A stretch of DNA of 64,000 nucleotides, taken from contig JAREIK010002450.1 in assembly GCA_029783825.1 (NCBI GenBank), positions 1,307,039 through 1,371,038 on the forward strand. The letters run 5' to 3'. The notes under the pieces are model-generated. The model had not been told where the DNA came from, did no database searches, and was given only the letters and a program-made list of their open reading frames with translations. The first letter of the stretch is position 1; the number at the start of each line of letters is the position of its first letter. Made by a program: the position numbers and the translations under genes. This document shows positions 25,863-37,387 of this stretch, one piece after another. Origin of the DNA: Sapria himalayana. Taxonomy: Eukaryota; Streptophyta; Magnoliopsida; Malpighiales; Rafflesiaceae.

Positions 25863-26319
25863 CCCCCCTCTCTAATTTTTATCTTTTTCAAAAACAATAA
25901 TTCTCACACTCTCAAATCTCTCTCCTAATATTCTCTCTCTCGAGATATCGGCTCAGTTTTCGGGACTCGCAACTCAGACTTGATTTTGGAAGTTGGAATT
26001 TTGGTGCACGTGTTTTACCTTTACACTACTTTACAAGTATTTTTGTTTTTTTAATTTTTTAACTAAAACTCAACTTAACATAATAATTAATATTTAAAAA
26101 TTATTAATTTTTCACTTTCTCTCTCTCTCTCTACTCTTTAATATATCCTATTGTCTAAAAAATCAAAAAAAATAACTAATACTAATAAAATTAATTTAAA
26201 TTTAGAAAATAAAAATCTTATACAAAGATTCGAGACTGCTGAATCTTTTGTTTTTCTGGCCGTCTCAACAAATATCTAAAAATCAAAAAAACTATGAGAA
26301 CTTCTGTAGTTTAAACTCA

Positions 26320-28115
26320 TTTTAATATAAAAAAATATTAAGAATGAGAAAGAAGAAACAACATTATGCAAATATTGTAAGCAAATTTTTATTTGTAAGA
26401 GTACGTTTTGGACTCGGTACCTTGAGAAGCATGCCAAAATATGCACCAAAAAAATATGGTACATTAGATTCTAAGCAAACCCAACTTAAAAGTATATTTT
26501 TTTGAGAATAGATTCAATTCAGTCTCAAAGTTTACCCGCTTAATATACCACAACAAGTTGGCTAGGAAAGATATATCAAAACTTATCACCTTGTTAGGTC
26601 TTCCGATCATATTTTTGAAAAATCCAATGGTAGTGAGCATCATGCTGACATATTTTCAGCTTACTTATCGTAGGAATCTTAAGTCCACATCTAGGAACGA
26701 TATATTAAAATTTTATAAGTTAGAAAAATAAATAATAATTAATAATTTTTATGACATATAGTGAAGTGATATCCATAACGTCCAATATCTGGATTAGTCA
26801 CAATGATTTATTTTAAGCATATCTCACCGCCCACTATATAGATTCTAAATGAACTATGAATAAAAAAATTATAGGATTCTCTAAGATTTTCTATCCTCAT
26901 GATAGCCTAGTCATTTTTGAGTATATGATGAAAATCTTTAAAAAATATAAAATTTAAAATAAAATTTTTAGTATCATATTCGATAATACATCTAATAATA
27001 GAGTAGAGATTAATATATTTATTAGAAATATTAGAGACGCACTATTAGAAAAAATTTTTCACGTCAGATACATGTGTCACTTGATTAACTTGATTGTACA
27101 AGCGGGTATGAAAGTGTGTTATCCCGATTTGAATAACATAAGTAACTCATTAAAATATATTCAATAGTCTCACAGATAATAAAAGTTTGATATTCTCTGG
27201 TTGTCTATAAATCTTAAAAAGAAGAAATTTCAATCAGATGTGAGATACCATTGAAATTACACATACCTGATGTTAGAGTCATGTATTAAATATGAATACG
27301 TGATATCTGACTACGTTAATAATAAGAGTGATAAAATTTTTATTGACAATACTGATTGGACTACATAAATTTTATTTATAAAATTTCTAAAAATTTTTTA
27401 TGACACAACGAACATGTGTTCGTCGATTTATATTCTCATGACTTGTATTGCACTCAGGTGCATATGTAATATTAGTAGCATGTTTAAAATGTATCTAGTT
27501 AACCCGACACTTAGCTATATAGTTGCAGAGATGAAAATCAAGTACTTAAAGTACTAGTCCATCATTACATCTCTTTATTGTATCATTGCATGTACGGACC
27601 ATAGGATTAAGGTGGAAGGGATAGATAATATTTTGACTTATATTTCCTCGTGCATGAACGTGGAAGATCCGCCTTAAGGGTTCATTCATGAAAAGTTGAC
27701 TGACCTTTTCATATATTATGATACTAGGTATGACGATGATAGTAGTGAGACTGTGAGTATGAACATGGATACCATATTCAGAGATGATAATTTTTTCATT
27801 CAGTTAGCAATGGAAAAACGACGAGGTGGACCATTGAATAGGAATGAGCTTTCTCGGTACTTAAATATTAATCACTGCTCAATCCTATCACATTCTGATA
27901 CTAAGAATCTTAATATATTACAGTGATGAAAATCATATGAGTCCACCTTTTCCGTGCTATCTAAGAAGACACATGATTTACTAACTCCTCTGGTGTCGAG
28001 CATCGCATTGGAGTCTACTTTTTCTGTTACAGTGAATATGATTTCGGATAAAAGATTGATATTATGTCCAGATATTATTCAAATTTTAACATGCATGAAA
28101 GATTGGGAGGATTAG
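26320..28115 (+). pseudogene. hAT transposase pseudogene (BED finger, core, dimerisation domain)
   Basis: A BED-type zinc finger is visible at 26367-26444: CKYCKQIF, then TRYLEKHAKIC, giving the Cys pair and His/Cys ligands. At about 26985-27120 the frame reads RNIRDALLEKIF, then RYMCHLINLIVQAGM, the conserved C/H-LN block of the hAT RNase H-like core. The frame 27696-27926 covers the next section (ELSRYLN). At about 27965-28112 it reads THDLLTPLVSSIALESTFS and ends CMKDWED, the C-terminal dimerisation region. Stops and frameshifts separate these parts. In life it would be a nuclear DNA-binding transposase acting on the terminal repeats. Confidence 0.85.
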
Positions 28116-28927
28116 AGATTTAGCATACAGGATCGTGCTTGGATAGGGACTGTAGTGAAAGTATAAAAGTTATTTGCTGATAATAATCTATATGATAGTA
28201 ATTTTGATATTGATGTTGAGGATGATAATGATACACCGATGAAAGATTGATGATGTTGCCATTTGATGTCTAACGGTTGATGATTGTGTGATTGCAACAC
28301 GTCGACAGCGACACTTATGTTACAGTTATGCTTATACTTATGAGTTTTAAATTATGCTTGATTCTAATTTTTGATTTTGATATTTTATATTCATTTTTAT
28401 TTATATTATATTTATTTTGGTTTGGATGTTTGGCTTTGTGGTTTTGTAATTTTTATTAAAGAATTTTGTGTTTATTAAATTTTTCTGTTAAAGAATTTCA
28501 TTAAAAATTTTAAAATTTAATTTTAATAAATTATAATCTAAATCTATTAATCTAATTAAAATATAATTAAAATAAATAACATAAAAAAATAAACTTTATA
28601 CTTGTTCAAAAAATTTTCAATTTATAATTTAAATATTATTAAACAATATCTAATTTATATTTTATAATTATATAAATATTATAAACAAAAAAAATTATTT
28701 TTTTTAAATCGGCCCGTACGGGCCAATTCTGGCCCGTGCGAGCCTAACCCGGTATGATAAAAGCTGGTCGTGCCAACGGACCATGCATGGTCTGGCTAGA
28801 AGAAACAGTGTCGGGCCAGGCACAGCACAGTTACTATACCGTGTCGTGCCTGACTCGGCATGGAAGCATGGTTGGGCAATCTAAAACCGTGCAAGGCCCG
28901 CCCAGCACGACCCATTTGACACCTCTA

Positions 28928-28935
28928 GCTCATAT
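28928..28935. repeat. Right target-site duplication of the 25310 hAT element
   Basis: GCTCATAT directly follows the right terminal repeat and matches the left copy perfectly. Confidence 0.95.
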
Positions 28936-30240
28936 ATCAATAATGAAGGAGTCTGAATAGCTAGTATGAGCGACAACCAATAATACATAAAGAAAGAAAA
29001 ATATCAGTTGACTTAGAGAAATCTTTCATATACACATTCTTAATAAGCATCACAATGAATAAACTAGGTGAATATCCATGGACAGCTATGATAACTAATT
29101 TATCTATCTCAATACCATATAGTATAATCAATCTCATCTTTAGAAAAATGCTCAATAATAATCTTTAGAGTCTGGCACGACCAATTTTCCTACAATGTGT
29201 ACAATAAAATAGATCTCCTCCATATGTATATCAGAGCTATACCTATAGTACAACTTCAAAATAAGTTAATCTCCCACTGAAATTAGGGTTTCTTAAATCC
29301 AAAACCCTAAAAATTATATATCTTGAGATTCAGAAATTCAGACCCATTCAGAATTTGGGTTTGACAAGCATCTTCAAATTCGGAAATTCAGAGATTCATG
29401 TCAATCTAACTTCCCCAATTAAGGTTTAACACATTTGGAATACCAATTAGGGAATAGAGCACTTTCAAATTTAGAATCTCAGTATTTTAGAATACCAGTA
29501 AGGTTTAGAACTGCAACTTTGGAGGTTTGTAACAAATTCGGAAATGTCATTTGAACGACACACTAACACTCAACACCACCTTGTGCAATATTAATGCACA
29601 AATTCAAAAAATAAACTGAGCACAACGACACTATGCAACTATTGCATGCAGCATGCACAAAAATCCTACAAAATATTGATTGCCAACTTGCAAGAAATTC
29701 ACCACGCATTGTGCACTGCAAAAATTCGAATGTCATCTCCTCAGCTTTGTTTCGATACCATGTGAAAAGATAGATGCTGGAAAATTATTTTCAATATCAA
29801 CAATGAAAAAACAAGGCTATCCCTTATATAATGGGCTAGCTAAAATTGAGATATTTTAACGAGATATCAATTACTCTCATATACAAAAAATAAATAAATA
29901 GAATAATAATAAGACTGAAAAACTATAACAAAATTAATAATATTCTTATCTTTCAAATGAAGAGTACAAAATGCTTAAGAACCAACTTTAAGAAAAAATT
30001 GAAAAATATTATTACTTACATGCATGTTCATATATTATATATCAATAATTTATCCATAATAAAAGGGTGATAAATTTATCAAGACCAACTATTACCTAGT
30101 ATTACTTTTTGCCTATATCCAATTTTTAGATCAGCAATACAAACATAACTCACACTGACAGAATTCACATATGAAGGATTATTTATATACTTTTATACCC
30201 CTAGTATAGAGTATGTTGGAAGAGCATGATTTATACAACA
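28936..30240 (-). mobile_element. Probable Ty1/copia relic: gag part, primer site and LTR
   Basis: On the minus strand, a frame near 29190-29230 reads YCTHCRKIGRARL, like a gag zinc knuckle with one ligand lost. At about 29745-29765 CATGGTATCGAAAC resembles the tRNA-Met primer-binding site that follows a copia LTR. Higher coordinates would then be the LTR: it has CCATTATATAAGGG (TATA-like) near 29840 and would start TGTTGTATAAATC at 30240. The TG...CA ends fit an LTR of about 480 bp. No second LTR was identified. Confidence 0.5.
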
Positions 30241-30379
30241 TACTCTAAATTATTAGGATAAGGCTTGATTAATTTGATTTATGTAAGTTCATACACTAAT
30301 TGTATATGTGTGTGTGTGTGATTGTGTGTGTGTGTGTGACCCCTTTATTATAAATCTTGAATTATTGTTAGTACCTTTG

Positions 30380-30550
30380 AAATAAAGTTGATGGCATGTC
30401 TTGGTGCAATGATTAATGTATTTTTTTTCATGAGTTGGAGATTCACCAATCTTAGTCTCTTTGATTTTCATAGATAAAGTTATTGAGATATTAATCTCTC
30501 TTAGACCATGAGCTATATGTGAGCCTTGTGCACTAGGTACTGCCCATTTT
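30380..30550 (+). mobile_element. Probable SINE remnant (Au/TS-like)
   Basis: The 3' part reads CTTAGACC, then GAGCCTTGTGCACTAGGTAC and TGCCC (30521-30545), closely like the conserved tail of Au/TS-type plant SINEs. The 5' part has GGTGCAATGATTAATG, placed like a degraded pol III A box, and GGAGATTCACCAATC like a degraded B box, followed by AGTCTCTTTG. It sits about 220 bp from exon 2 of the Shg1-like gene. The identification is from memory of the family consensus. Confidence 0.55.
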
Positions 30551-30773
30551 ATCTTTGAGATAAAGCTCATTCATCAACAAGTAGTTTGAATGCAGCAACA
30601 CACAAGCACTCAGAATTCTAGAAGCACACAAATATACAAATGCATACTAGCAGACATTGGATGTTTTTCGTGCTGCATTACACATAATTCTCCAAATTCT
30701 GCATTTAATTTAATTTGAAAATAGACCAAAATTAAAATCAAAGATTGTTATAACTACGACGAAAAAAACTCAC

Positions 30774-30889
30774 CCAACCTCATTATATATTGCATCTAAA
30801 ACTTCTTTGCATTCCATATTTTCAGCACCTACCGAAATAAGAGATGCAGATTGCTTCACCAGGGAAACGATGCTTTTCCGCAATTCCTC
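30774..30889 (-). CDS. Exon 2 of the Shg1-like gene (residues 42-79 plus part of 80)
   Basis: The exon is bounded by acceptor GGTCTTTGTGTTCAG (just above 30889) and a consensus donor GTGAGT (30773 down to 30768). It reads EELRKSIVSLVKQSASLISV, then GAENMECKEVLDAIYNEV, with the last two bases GG completing a Gly codon with exon 3. It has no internal stops and starts in phase 0, matching the end of exon 1. At 116 nt it was too short to stand out as an open frame. The helical, charged sequence continues the Shg1-like domain. It is flanked by a SINE-like repeat about 220 bp downstream and by unremarkable sequence upstream. Confidence 0.78.
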
Positions 30890-32021
30890 CTGAACACAAA
30901 GACCTTGTTTACAATAGATGTATATTGGGAAAAAAAAAACTACTAATCAAAGTAAATACAGGGTGTCTAAGTTCACTGATCACTTCCAATGTGGTTAACA
31001 TTCATGCAAAAATGGTTAAGTGAAGCATGTCTCAATCAAACCATTATGAGCTAACAAAATGGAATCAGATAGGGAAGAGTTGTTGCACAGAACTGGCTTT
31101 TAACTGAAATTATATAATATCTGTGAGAAAGCCAGCAGGAAAAAAAAAAACAAAAAAATCTGAAGTGATGTACAGAGAGCGGAAATAACAAAACCACAAT
31201 AAAAAAAGTTGCTTTTTTTGTCTTCAAGTTGTGCTGGATACACATCAAACAAATACCATGACCAACCATCTCAAAAGAAATCCTGCTACCACCAGTCCAA
31301 AAACTCCATTATTTTTCTCTAATCACCATTTATGTGAAATCAATCAAGCTTCCAATGACTTAGTGCTATAATAATTATTGAGAAAGTATTCTGGATACAC
31401 AAAGTAGTTTCCTCATTTAGTGACAATTATCATCCATGGAAAACTAAACTAAAAATGAAGCATGATGGTGGACTTTCAACAATTACTAGTACATGTAGAA
31501 AAGTTCTAAAATGTGAGAAAATAACATTTTTGTTTAAAAACTTTGTTGCAGATTTATATTTTGTATTTTAAAATTTTTTCGTATCCAATTAGAACTTGAT
31601 ACACTGAGTATGTATAGAAATGTCTGTAATATGAGAGTAGTCTAAGTAATTTTACACTTCATTTATTTTCATATTTTGTATTTTTATGTGAACATGCACT
31701 CACCAAACAAAAATCTACCATTGATTGGCATGATCATTGGCACCAATGAAGGCTATACTACTTTTTATCATCATTAAGACATTAAGTACAAAAGTATCTC
31801 CTGGTCATTTTTTCTCCAATTAAAAAGTGCAATTGAGAAGGCTTGACATATGTTTTTTATGAATTTATAATTATTGGTAGCTGTACTACTTTTTATCATC
31901 ATTAAATACAAAATTATCACTTATGCATTTATGATGTCCAAGTCATCTTCTTTCAAAATGAAATATTTTGTGTCAGCAGCATGTAGTTGTTGGTAGATAT
32001 ATCTCGTAGGTCACAGCCACG
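30890..32021. other. AT-rich intronic sequence next to exon 2, nothing recognised
   Basis: About 1.1 kb with no terminal repeats or protein similarity seen. Within it, AGCTGTACTACTTTTTATCATCATTAA (about 31879) is a near-repeat of 31754-31780. This segment may be among the least transposon-altered parts of intron 1. Confidence 0.4.
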
Positions 32022-32145
32022 TTCAAGTTGAGTTAGGTCAATTTACCTAGTTCAGCATGTAATTTACCTAATTCAAGTTGAGTTAGGTCGATTTACCTAG
32101 TTCAATATGTAATTTACCTATTTCAAGTTAAGTTTGGTTCGACTA
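32022..32145 (+). repeat. 50-bp tandem repeat, about 2.4 copies
   Basis: TTCAAGTTGAGTTAGGTC begins units at 32022 and 32072 and a variant TTCAAGTTAAGTTTGGTTC starts at 32122. The units contain ATTTACCTAGTTCA and TGTAATTTACCTA. Confidence 0.9.
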
Positions 32146-32160
32146 ACAAGTTAATGAATT

Positions 32161-32897
32161 TGAGACCATCAAAGTTGAAAGAGTAATCTGGGTTCCCTAA
32201 ATTATCATTATTGTTTATTCACTCAACTTTGTTTGTAAATACACTTATAATAAATACTGGTGGAGGGATAGTAACAAAATATTAAGGGCAGCACAGCAGA
32301 GCACAGCACATTGGCATATTCTAATTGTAGTCTCTTCAAGACAAATCACTTATTTTTTGTGAATCTTCTACTAAGCATATATTCCCCTCTATTAGCAGCT
32401 ACCCTAGAAAACGAATTCATACTTATTTAACATTTGTAATTAAAGATTATTTGTAAGCATGTGTAAGGAACACATTTCTAAGATAAAATATGAAAACCTT
32501 CACAAATTTTAAGGATAATTGTATGCGGCTTGTAGTATTACTTTACACTTGCATTTGAGACCATCAAGCAGAAAAAATAATATGGGTTCCCTAACTTCTC
32601 TTCTCATTATTTTTTGTTCACTCAACTTTGTTTTTAAATACACTTATAATAAATATTCATGGAGAGATAGTAACAATATATAGAGGGCAGCACATTGGAA
32701 TATTTTAATTGTATTCTCTTCAAGACAACCACTTATTTTTCAGGAATCTGATACTGAGAATCTATTCCTTCTATTAGTAGTTACTCTAAAAATTGAAATC
32801 ATACTTGCTTCACATATGTGATAAAAGACTGATTATCAAAATATGTATGAAACACATTTCTAAGATAAAATTGTAAGACCTTCAAAAATTTTAAAAA
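32161..32897 (+). repeat. Direct duplication of a ~345-bp segment
   Basis: The segment starting TGAGACCATCAA at 32161 recurs at 32556 (offset 395). Shared landmarks are GGGTTCCCTAA, CACTCAACTTTG, ATACACTTATAATAAATA, GGGCAGCACA and ACACATTTCTAAGATAAAAT. The first copy carries an extra AGCACAGCAGAGC-type stretch. Divergence is moderate. No coding potential was seen. Confidence 0.85.
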
Positions 32898-32899
32898 TA

Positions 32900-35750
32900 A
32901 TTTTTAAAATCAAAATTAAAAAATTAAATGTTTCACCAAAAAGATTATGAGTTATACAAAAGAATTGTAGTTTTTACTTTATATGTTCTTTTTATTTTTA
33001 TTTTTATTTTTATTCTTTTGATTGGAACATCTGATTTGTAGACTACCCTTTTTATTTTTATTTTTATTTTTATTTTGTTCTTTTTATTTTTATCTATTAT
33101 ATAATGACTTTTAATTTATGATTTCTATCATCGAGAAGATGATAATTTACTTTAAAAGCATCTGACTTATTAATTATCTCAAACCATGGTTATAGAATTA
33201 TTTGTTTGTGTATTCAAAAACTGAACTTTTCACTTTTAATAAAGTTTATTTTTCTTTTTCCCATTTTACTTCCTCTCTTCTCTCTCTCGCATGGTATTAG
33301 AGATGACATTTTGGCAAGCTGACACTAGTTTTAGGGTGGATAGGTGATGATGCACCCTTTGGAAGTGTCAGTATTTCAAAACTAAACTTGTCAGTATTTC
33401 TGAAAATATCTTAAATATTTTTTATTTTTATGAAACTTTATTAAAAATAAAAACTCAGTTTAAATATAATATTAAGATATTGAAAAGTGGTAATACATTA
33501 GAATATATTTTTATTAATTTTCTTATATCAATGAGGAGCACAAGATAGCTCAATAAACATTATGTGATGATATTCTTGCACATAATGGGAAATCTGACAT
33601 GAAAAATCAACATATGACTGATACAATCAAGGCCATATTTCATAGGAGAATGCCTAAATATTTTTGAGAAACAATAATATTAATCACTAATTTCCTAATC
33701 AACTGAATGCACTCTTTTATTCTCTCAAAGTGTATCACATACAATCATGTATACCTAAGAAAAATTCTTTATCTTTCATCTAAGATTTTTGGGTGTACTT
33801 ATTTTGTTTAAAATCTATTTCCAAGCAAACAAAAAGATAACAGCACATACCATAAAGTGTGCATTCATGAGTATTCCAATGCTTAAATGATGTATAAGTA
33901 TTATTCACCAGAAACTAGGCTGGTGATAATGAGTTATAATGTTACTTCCATTGATGACACGTTCTATTTTAAGAACTCAATCCAAAAGAAAACATATTTA
34001 TAAATTAAATTAGTAAGCTATTTTCCATGTCCAATTATTATTCACCATTGAATAACAGTTGACCATGCTCATATGTCAACCCTAATATGCCTAGTACAAC
34101 TAGTTTAAAAAAGAATAGTGACACTTTGCATAGAAGAGTGTTCCTAAGAGAGGAGTCAAGCACGAGTGTCCGGCAAGACACGACATGTTTCTCCTAATAG
34201 AATATGCTAGATGAATACATTAATAGTTTATAGATGAGACTTTTGTTGTATCAACTGATTCAGCTTGGAATGACTTTGAGTTTCTAATTACTTCACAAAA
34301 GAAACTAATAACATGTTCTACTTTATTATTTATCTCAAGTACTTTTTTATTATCATTTTGATACTACATATTTTAGTTTTTATGCACATTCGAAAGTTGT
34401 AAGATCTCGAACATTCTTTCAGAAATACTTAATTATTGAGGATGATAGATTATTTTTGAAGAATAAAGTCATATCTAATCATAAGTGATCTCTAGTCTCA
34501 AAATCGATAGGCAAGCGAATAATAAGATGTAGATGAGTGCACATAATGAAAATAGGACCTAAGAAAAATATAAATCAACACAAGGTTAAGTTGGTAGCGA
34601 GACATTTGACACAAACTTATGAAATTGACTACCATAACATCTTCTCACCACTAGGTTGTTACTTTCAATTGCAACATCACACAAATGGATTACTTATTTG
34701 TTAAATATAAAAAATATATTTTTTATAGTGATCTAGAAAGTAAATTGCTTATGCAGCAGCCCAAAGTATTAATTGTTTTTATGAGAACAAGTATGGTATG
34801 CAAGTTGTGAAAGAAACTTTATGACCAAACAATTTTTTATGGCATGGTTTAATAAATTTCCCTCGACACTTGATATAAATTATCTTAAGAGGTATGTCAG
34901 AATATTTCTATTTTTTTGAAGTAGATTATGAGGTGAGTATATGATACGAGTTATATACGTTGATATTATTCTTATTACAAATAATGATCAGACTGGTTTC
35001 TAAAAAAACTGAATTTTAAACAAAAAAATTAGAATGTTTGATATATTTTCTTGGAATTAAAATCGAATACTCAGAAGATATAGTCCTTCTTTCTTAGATG
35101 AGATATGCTTTAAAAATGTTATCTGAACTTGATAAGTCAAAATATGTACCTGCTAGCATACCACTTGATCCAGGTGTAGATTTAACTATATAGATAAAAT
35201 CAATAATTTAACTCAACTAGAAATAAGATAATCGTAGGCAAACTTAATTATCCGACAATAACTATGTTTTATATTATGTATGTTGTCAATATAATTAGTC
35301 ATTTTTTAAATTCTCCTAAATATATTCATACACATGCAGTACTTAGAATTCTTTATTATGTGAAGAAAAAAATGAAAATATAAGATTATATTTAGAGATC
35401 ATGAGTATAGTCAAAAATAAATATATCCAAATTCTAATTGAGATCCTATAATTAAAGATAAAAAATCTACTAAAAATTTTTGTATTTTTTTTTCTTGTGC
35501 CAGTGACTCTAGAAAAAGTGAGAATTAAACAATTATATCGCGATTCAATACTGAGATAAAATATTGAGTTATGGCATCAATTACTTATGAGCTCTAAAAG
35601 ACCAAACACTTTTTCTAAAATTAGCACACTAGTTCAGTGAGCGATGATATTTTACTATGACAACTTAGCATTCAATACTATACGTATCAACTTTTTTGAA
35701 TTATTTGATATGAATTTATTGATATGATGGTACTGATTTAGATTTTAAAT
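32900..35750 (+). mobile_element. Ty1/copia retrotransposon relic (plus strand)
   Basis: ATGGTATTAGAGATG near 33283 is a likely primer-binding site following LTR remnants rich in TTTTTATTTT. From about 34575 the reverse transcriptase can be followed with stops: KLVARHLTQTYEIDYHNIFS, then FLYSDLESKLLMQQPK, YVDIILITNND near 34960 (an altered YVDD block), and PTITMFYIMYVVNIISHFLN near 35255-35310 in RNase H-side sequence. Near 35500-35640 short pieces match the RNase H end (YRDSILR, MASITYEL). The region between 33300 and 34570 should be gag-integrase but is too eroded to read. Confidence 0.75.
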
Positions 35751-35899
35751 GAAGAGATTTCATTAAATCATAATTTTAATAGAATTTGATTAATAAAAAT
35801 AAAATCAAAAAATATATATATGAAATTAGTGAACTTGATGAAGCAATAACTTAGAGGACAAAAAAATAATAAAAAATCATAAATTTTCTAATATCATGA

Positions 35900-36139
35900 C
35901 TTTTTTATACTATTCACAAACTTATTGAGTAGATGTTATAATCTATATTGGTCATAAATTTACAAAAACAAATGATAATTTATTATGACATAACCACTGA
36001 GTTGTCATAATTTTTTTATTATGTAACATTATCTTCAAAACTGAGATATTTGCTTAAAGTCATAACCGTGTTATTTTTAAAAAATAATAATGACTATGAC
36101 ATTATTTTCATGTCGCAATAATCATATACTTCACTGATA
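35900..36139. other. Left part of an AT-rich repeat with GTCATAA/TTATGAC words
   Basis: Words such as TTATGACATAACCACTGAG, GTTGTCATAATTTT and AGTCATAACCGTG recur here and, after the hAT element at 36148, continue at 37388-37790 (TTGTCACAAGG, AGTTATGACATTC, GGCCATAAC, TCATGACTTTG). Recurrent short subterminal words like these are typical of CACTA or other DNA transposon ends, so the hAT element may have landed in another element. Not identified further. Confidence 0.35.
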
Positions 36140-36147
36140 CATGATAC

Positions 36148-37379
36148 TAGATGTGTCAAACGGGCTGGGCCGGGCCGGCCCATTTTTTTTGGGCACGAGC
36201 ATGCCTTCGTGCCGTGCCTAGCCCGGCACGGTTTAAAAAAGTTGGCCCATCACGATTTAAAAAAGTTGGGCCCGTAGGCACGGCAGGCCATGCAGTGCCG
36301 TGCCTGGCCAGTAAAAAAAATTTTTTAAAAATTTGTTTTTATTTTATTTATATAAATTATTAAATTATATATAAAATTTTAGATAATATATAATATTATA
36401 TATTTATAATATGAAAAATATTAAAACTTATTAAAATAATAAAGTTTAAAATTTTTTTATAATGTAATATAAAATTAGTTTACAATTTATTAGAATTATA
36501 TAATATAGTTATAAATTTTTAAATAGAAAATTAAAATAAAAAAATAAATAAATCAATACATTTTGTTAAAAAAATAAAAATTAAAAAAAACATAAGCAAC
36601 TCAAATGAAAAATGACCAATCAACCATTTGATACCGAAGATCCGAACCAAACAAATTACAGTTTCAACATAACGTATAAATAAAACGTACAATCAATAAA
36701 AAACAAAATATCGAATCAAAAAATAGTAGATCATCATAAATCGTCAATCGGTATATCATGAGCATCATCAACCGCAACATCAAGATCAGTATCATATGGA
36801 TCATCATCATCAGCAATCAACTCCTCCGCTATCGTAGTGAATGCGACTGTAGTCTCTGTCCCAGTCCTAGCTCCAGCATGATCATGGATGCTAAACCTCG
36901 AATCCTCCCAATCCTTCAAACAAACCAAGGCTTCAACAATATCTGGACGTAATCTCGATCTCCTATATAAAATCACATTCACTACAACAGACTCCGATGC
37001 TACGCTCGATACCGGAGGAGTCAGTATATCCCGTATCATCATCGATAGCACGGGAAAGGTGGACTCATATGATTTCTATCACTGTAATATATCAAGATTC
37101 TTAGTTCGTCCAATCAGACCCGACCCGTGGTCTTTTTTGCGGGGGGGGGGGGCGCTCACGGGGGACACCCAACACTGGACGAACCCGTGCCGGTGTGCCG
37201 TGCGACGGGCCGAACCTTGCCAGTTCAGGCCCGACACGACACAGGCCAGGCACGGCTCATGCCTTGCCCAAGCATGGCACGAGCCCAGGCACGGCATTTT
37301 CCCGTGCCGGGCCAGCCCAGGCACGGCCGAACCATGCCGTGCCTCATGGCGGGCAGGGCCGGCCTGGTTGACACCTCTA
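36148..37379 (-). mobile_element. hAT internal-deletion derivative with perfect target duplication
   Basis: The ends TAGATGTGTCAA (36148-36159) and TTGACACCTCTA (37368-37379) are inverted repeats with one mismatch, flanked by perfect CATGATAC duplications (36140-36147 and 37380-37387). The element is 1232 bp, about a third of full length. On the minus strand the GC-rich 5' subterminal block runs up to a G12 tract (37141-37152 on plus) and then joins directly to transposase sequence TKNLDILQ, so everything between the promoter and the C-terminal region is deleted. This is the Ac-to-Ds pattern. Confidence 0.95.
36734..37051 (-). pseudogene. Transposase C-terminal (dimerisation) fragment in the deletion derivative
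   Basis: An open frame of 105 residues holds the hAT dimerisation region: RDILTPPVSSVASES, then YRRSRLRPDIVEALVCLKDW, followed by an acidic tail (ADDDDPYDTDLD). It has no stop, unlike the same region in the other copies of this window, so this copy is younger. It lacks the BED finger and catalytic core. Whether it is transcribed is unknown. Confidence 0.85.
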
Positions 37380-37387
37380 CATGATAC

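Larger units (their letters stand above)
25310..28927 (+). mobile_element. Full-length hAT element with perfect terminal repeats and target duplication
   Basis: The ends are TAGAGGTGTCAA (25310-25321) and TTGACACCTCTA (28916-28927), a perfect 12-bp inverted repeat. The 8-bp GCTCATAT flanks both sides (25302-25309 and 28928-28935). Both subterminal regions (about 250 bp) are GC-rich with GGCACGGCACG and CGTGCC words. Inside are, in order, a C-rich run, a TATA-like TCTATAAAAG at 25853, a BED zinc finger and the transposase core and C-terminus. The length of 3618 bp is normal for an autonomous hAT element. The transposase has many stops, so it can only have moved with enzyme supplied by another copy. 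Confidence 0.95.
10734..30773 (-). other. Intron 2 of the Shg1-like gene (~20.0 kb)
   Basis: The intron runs from the GTGAGT donor at 30773 to the CTAG acceptor at 10737-10734. It contains at least five hAT copies or fragments, a minus-strand copia relic at 16.0-17.3 kb, a probable copia relic split by the complete hAT element at 25310-28927, a GCCTC pentamer array at 18914-19098 and a SINE-like sequence at 30380-30550. The exon 2/exon 3 phase match supports direct splicing across it. Confidence 0.68.
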
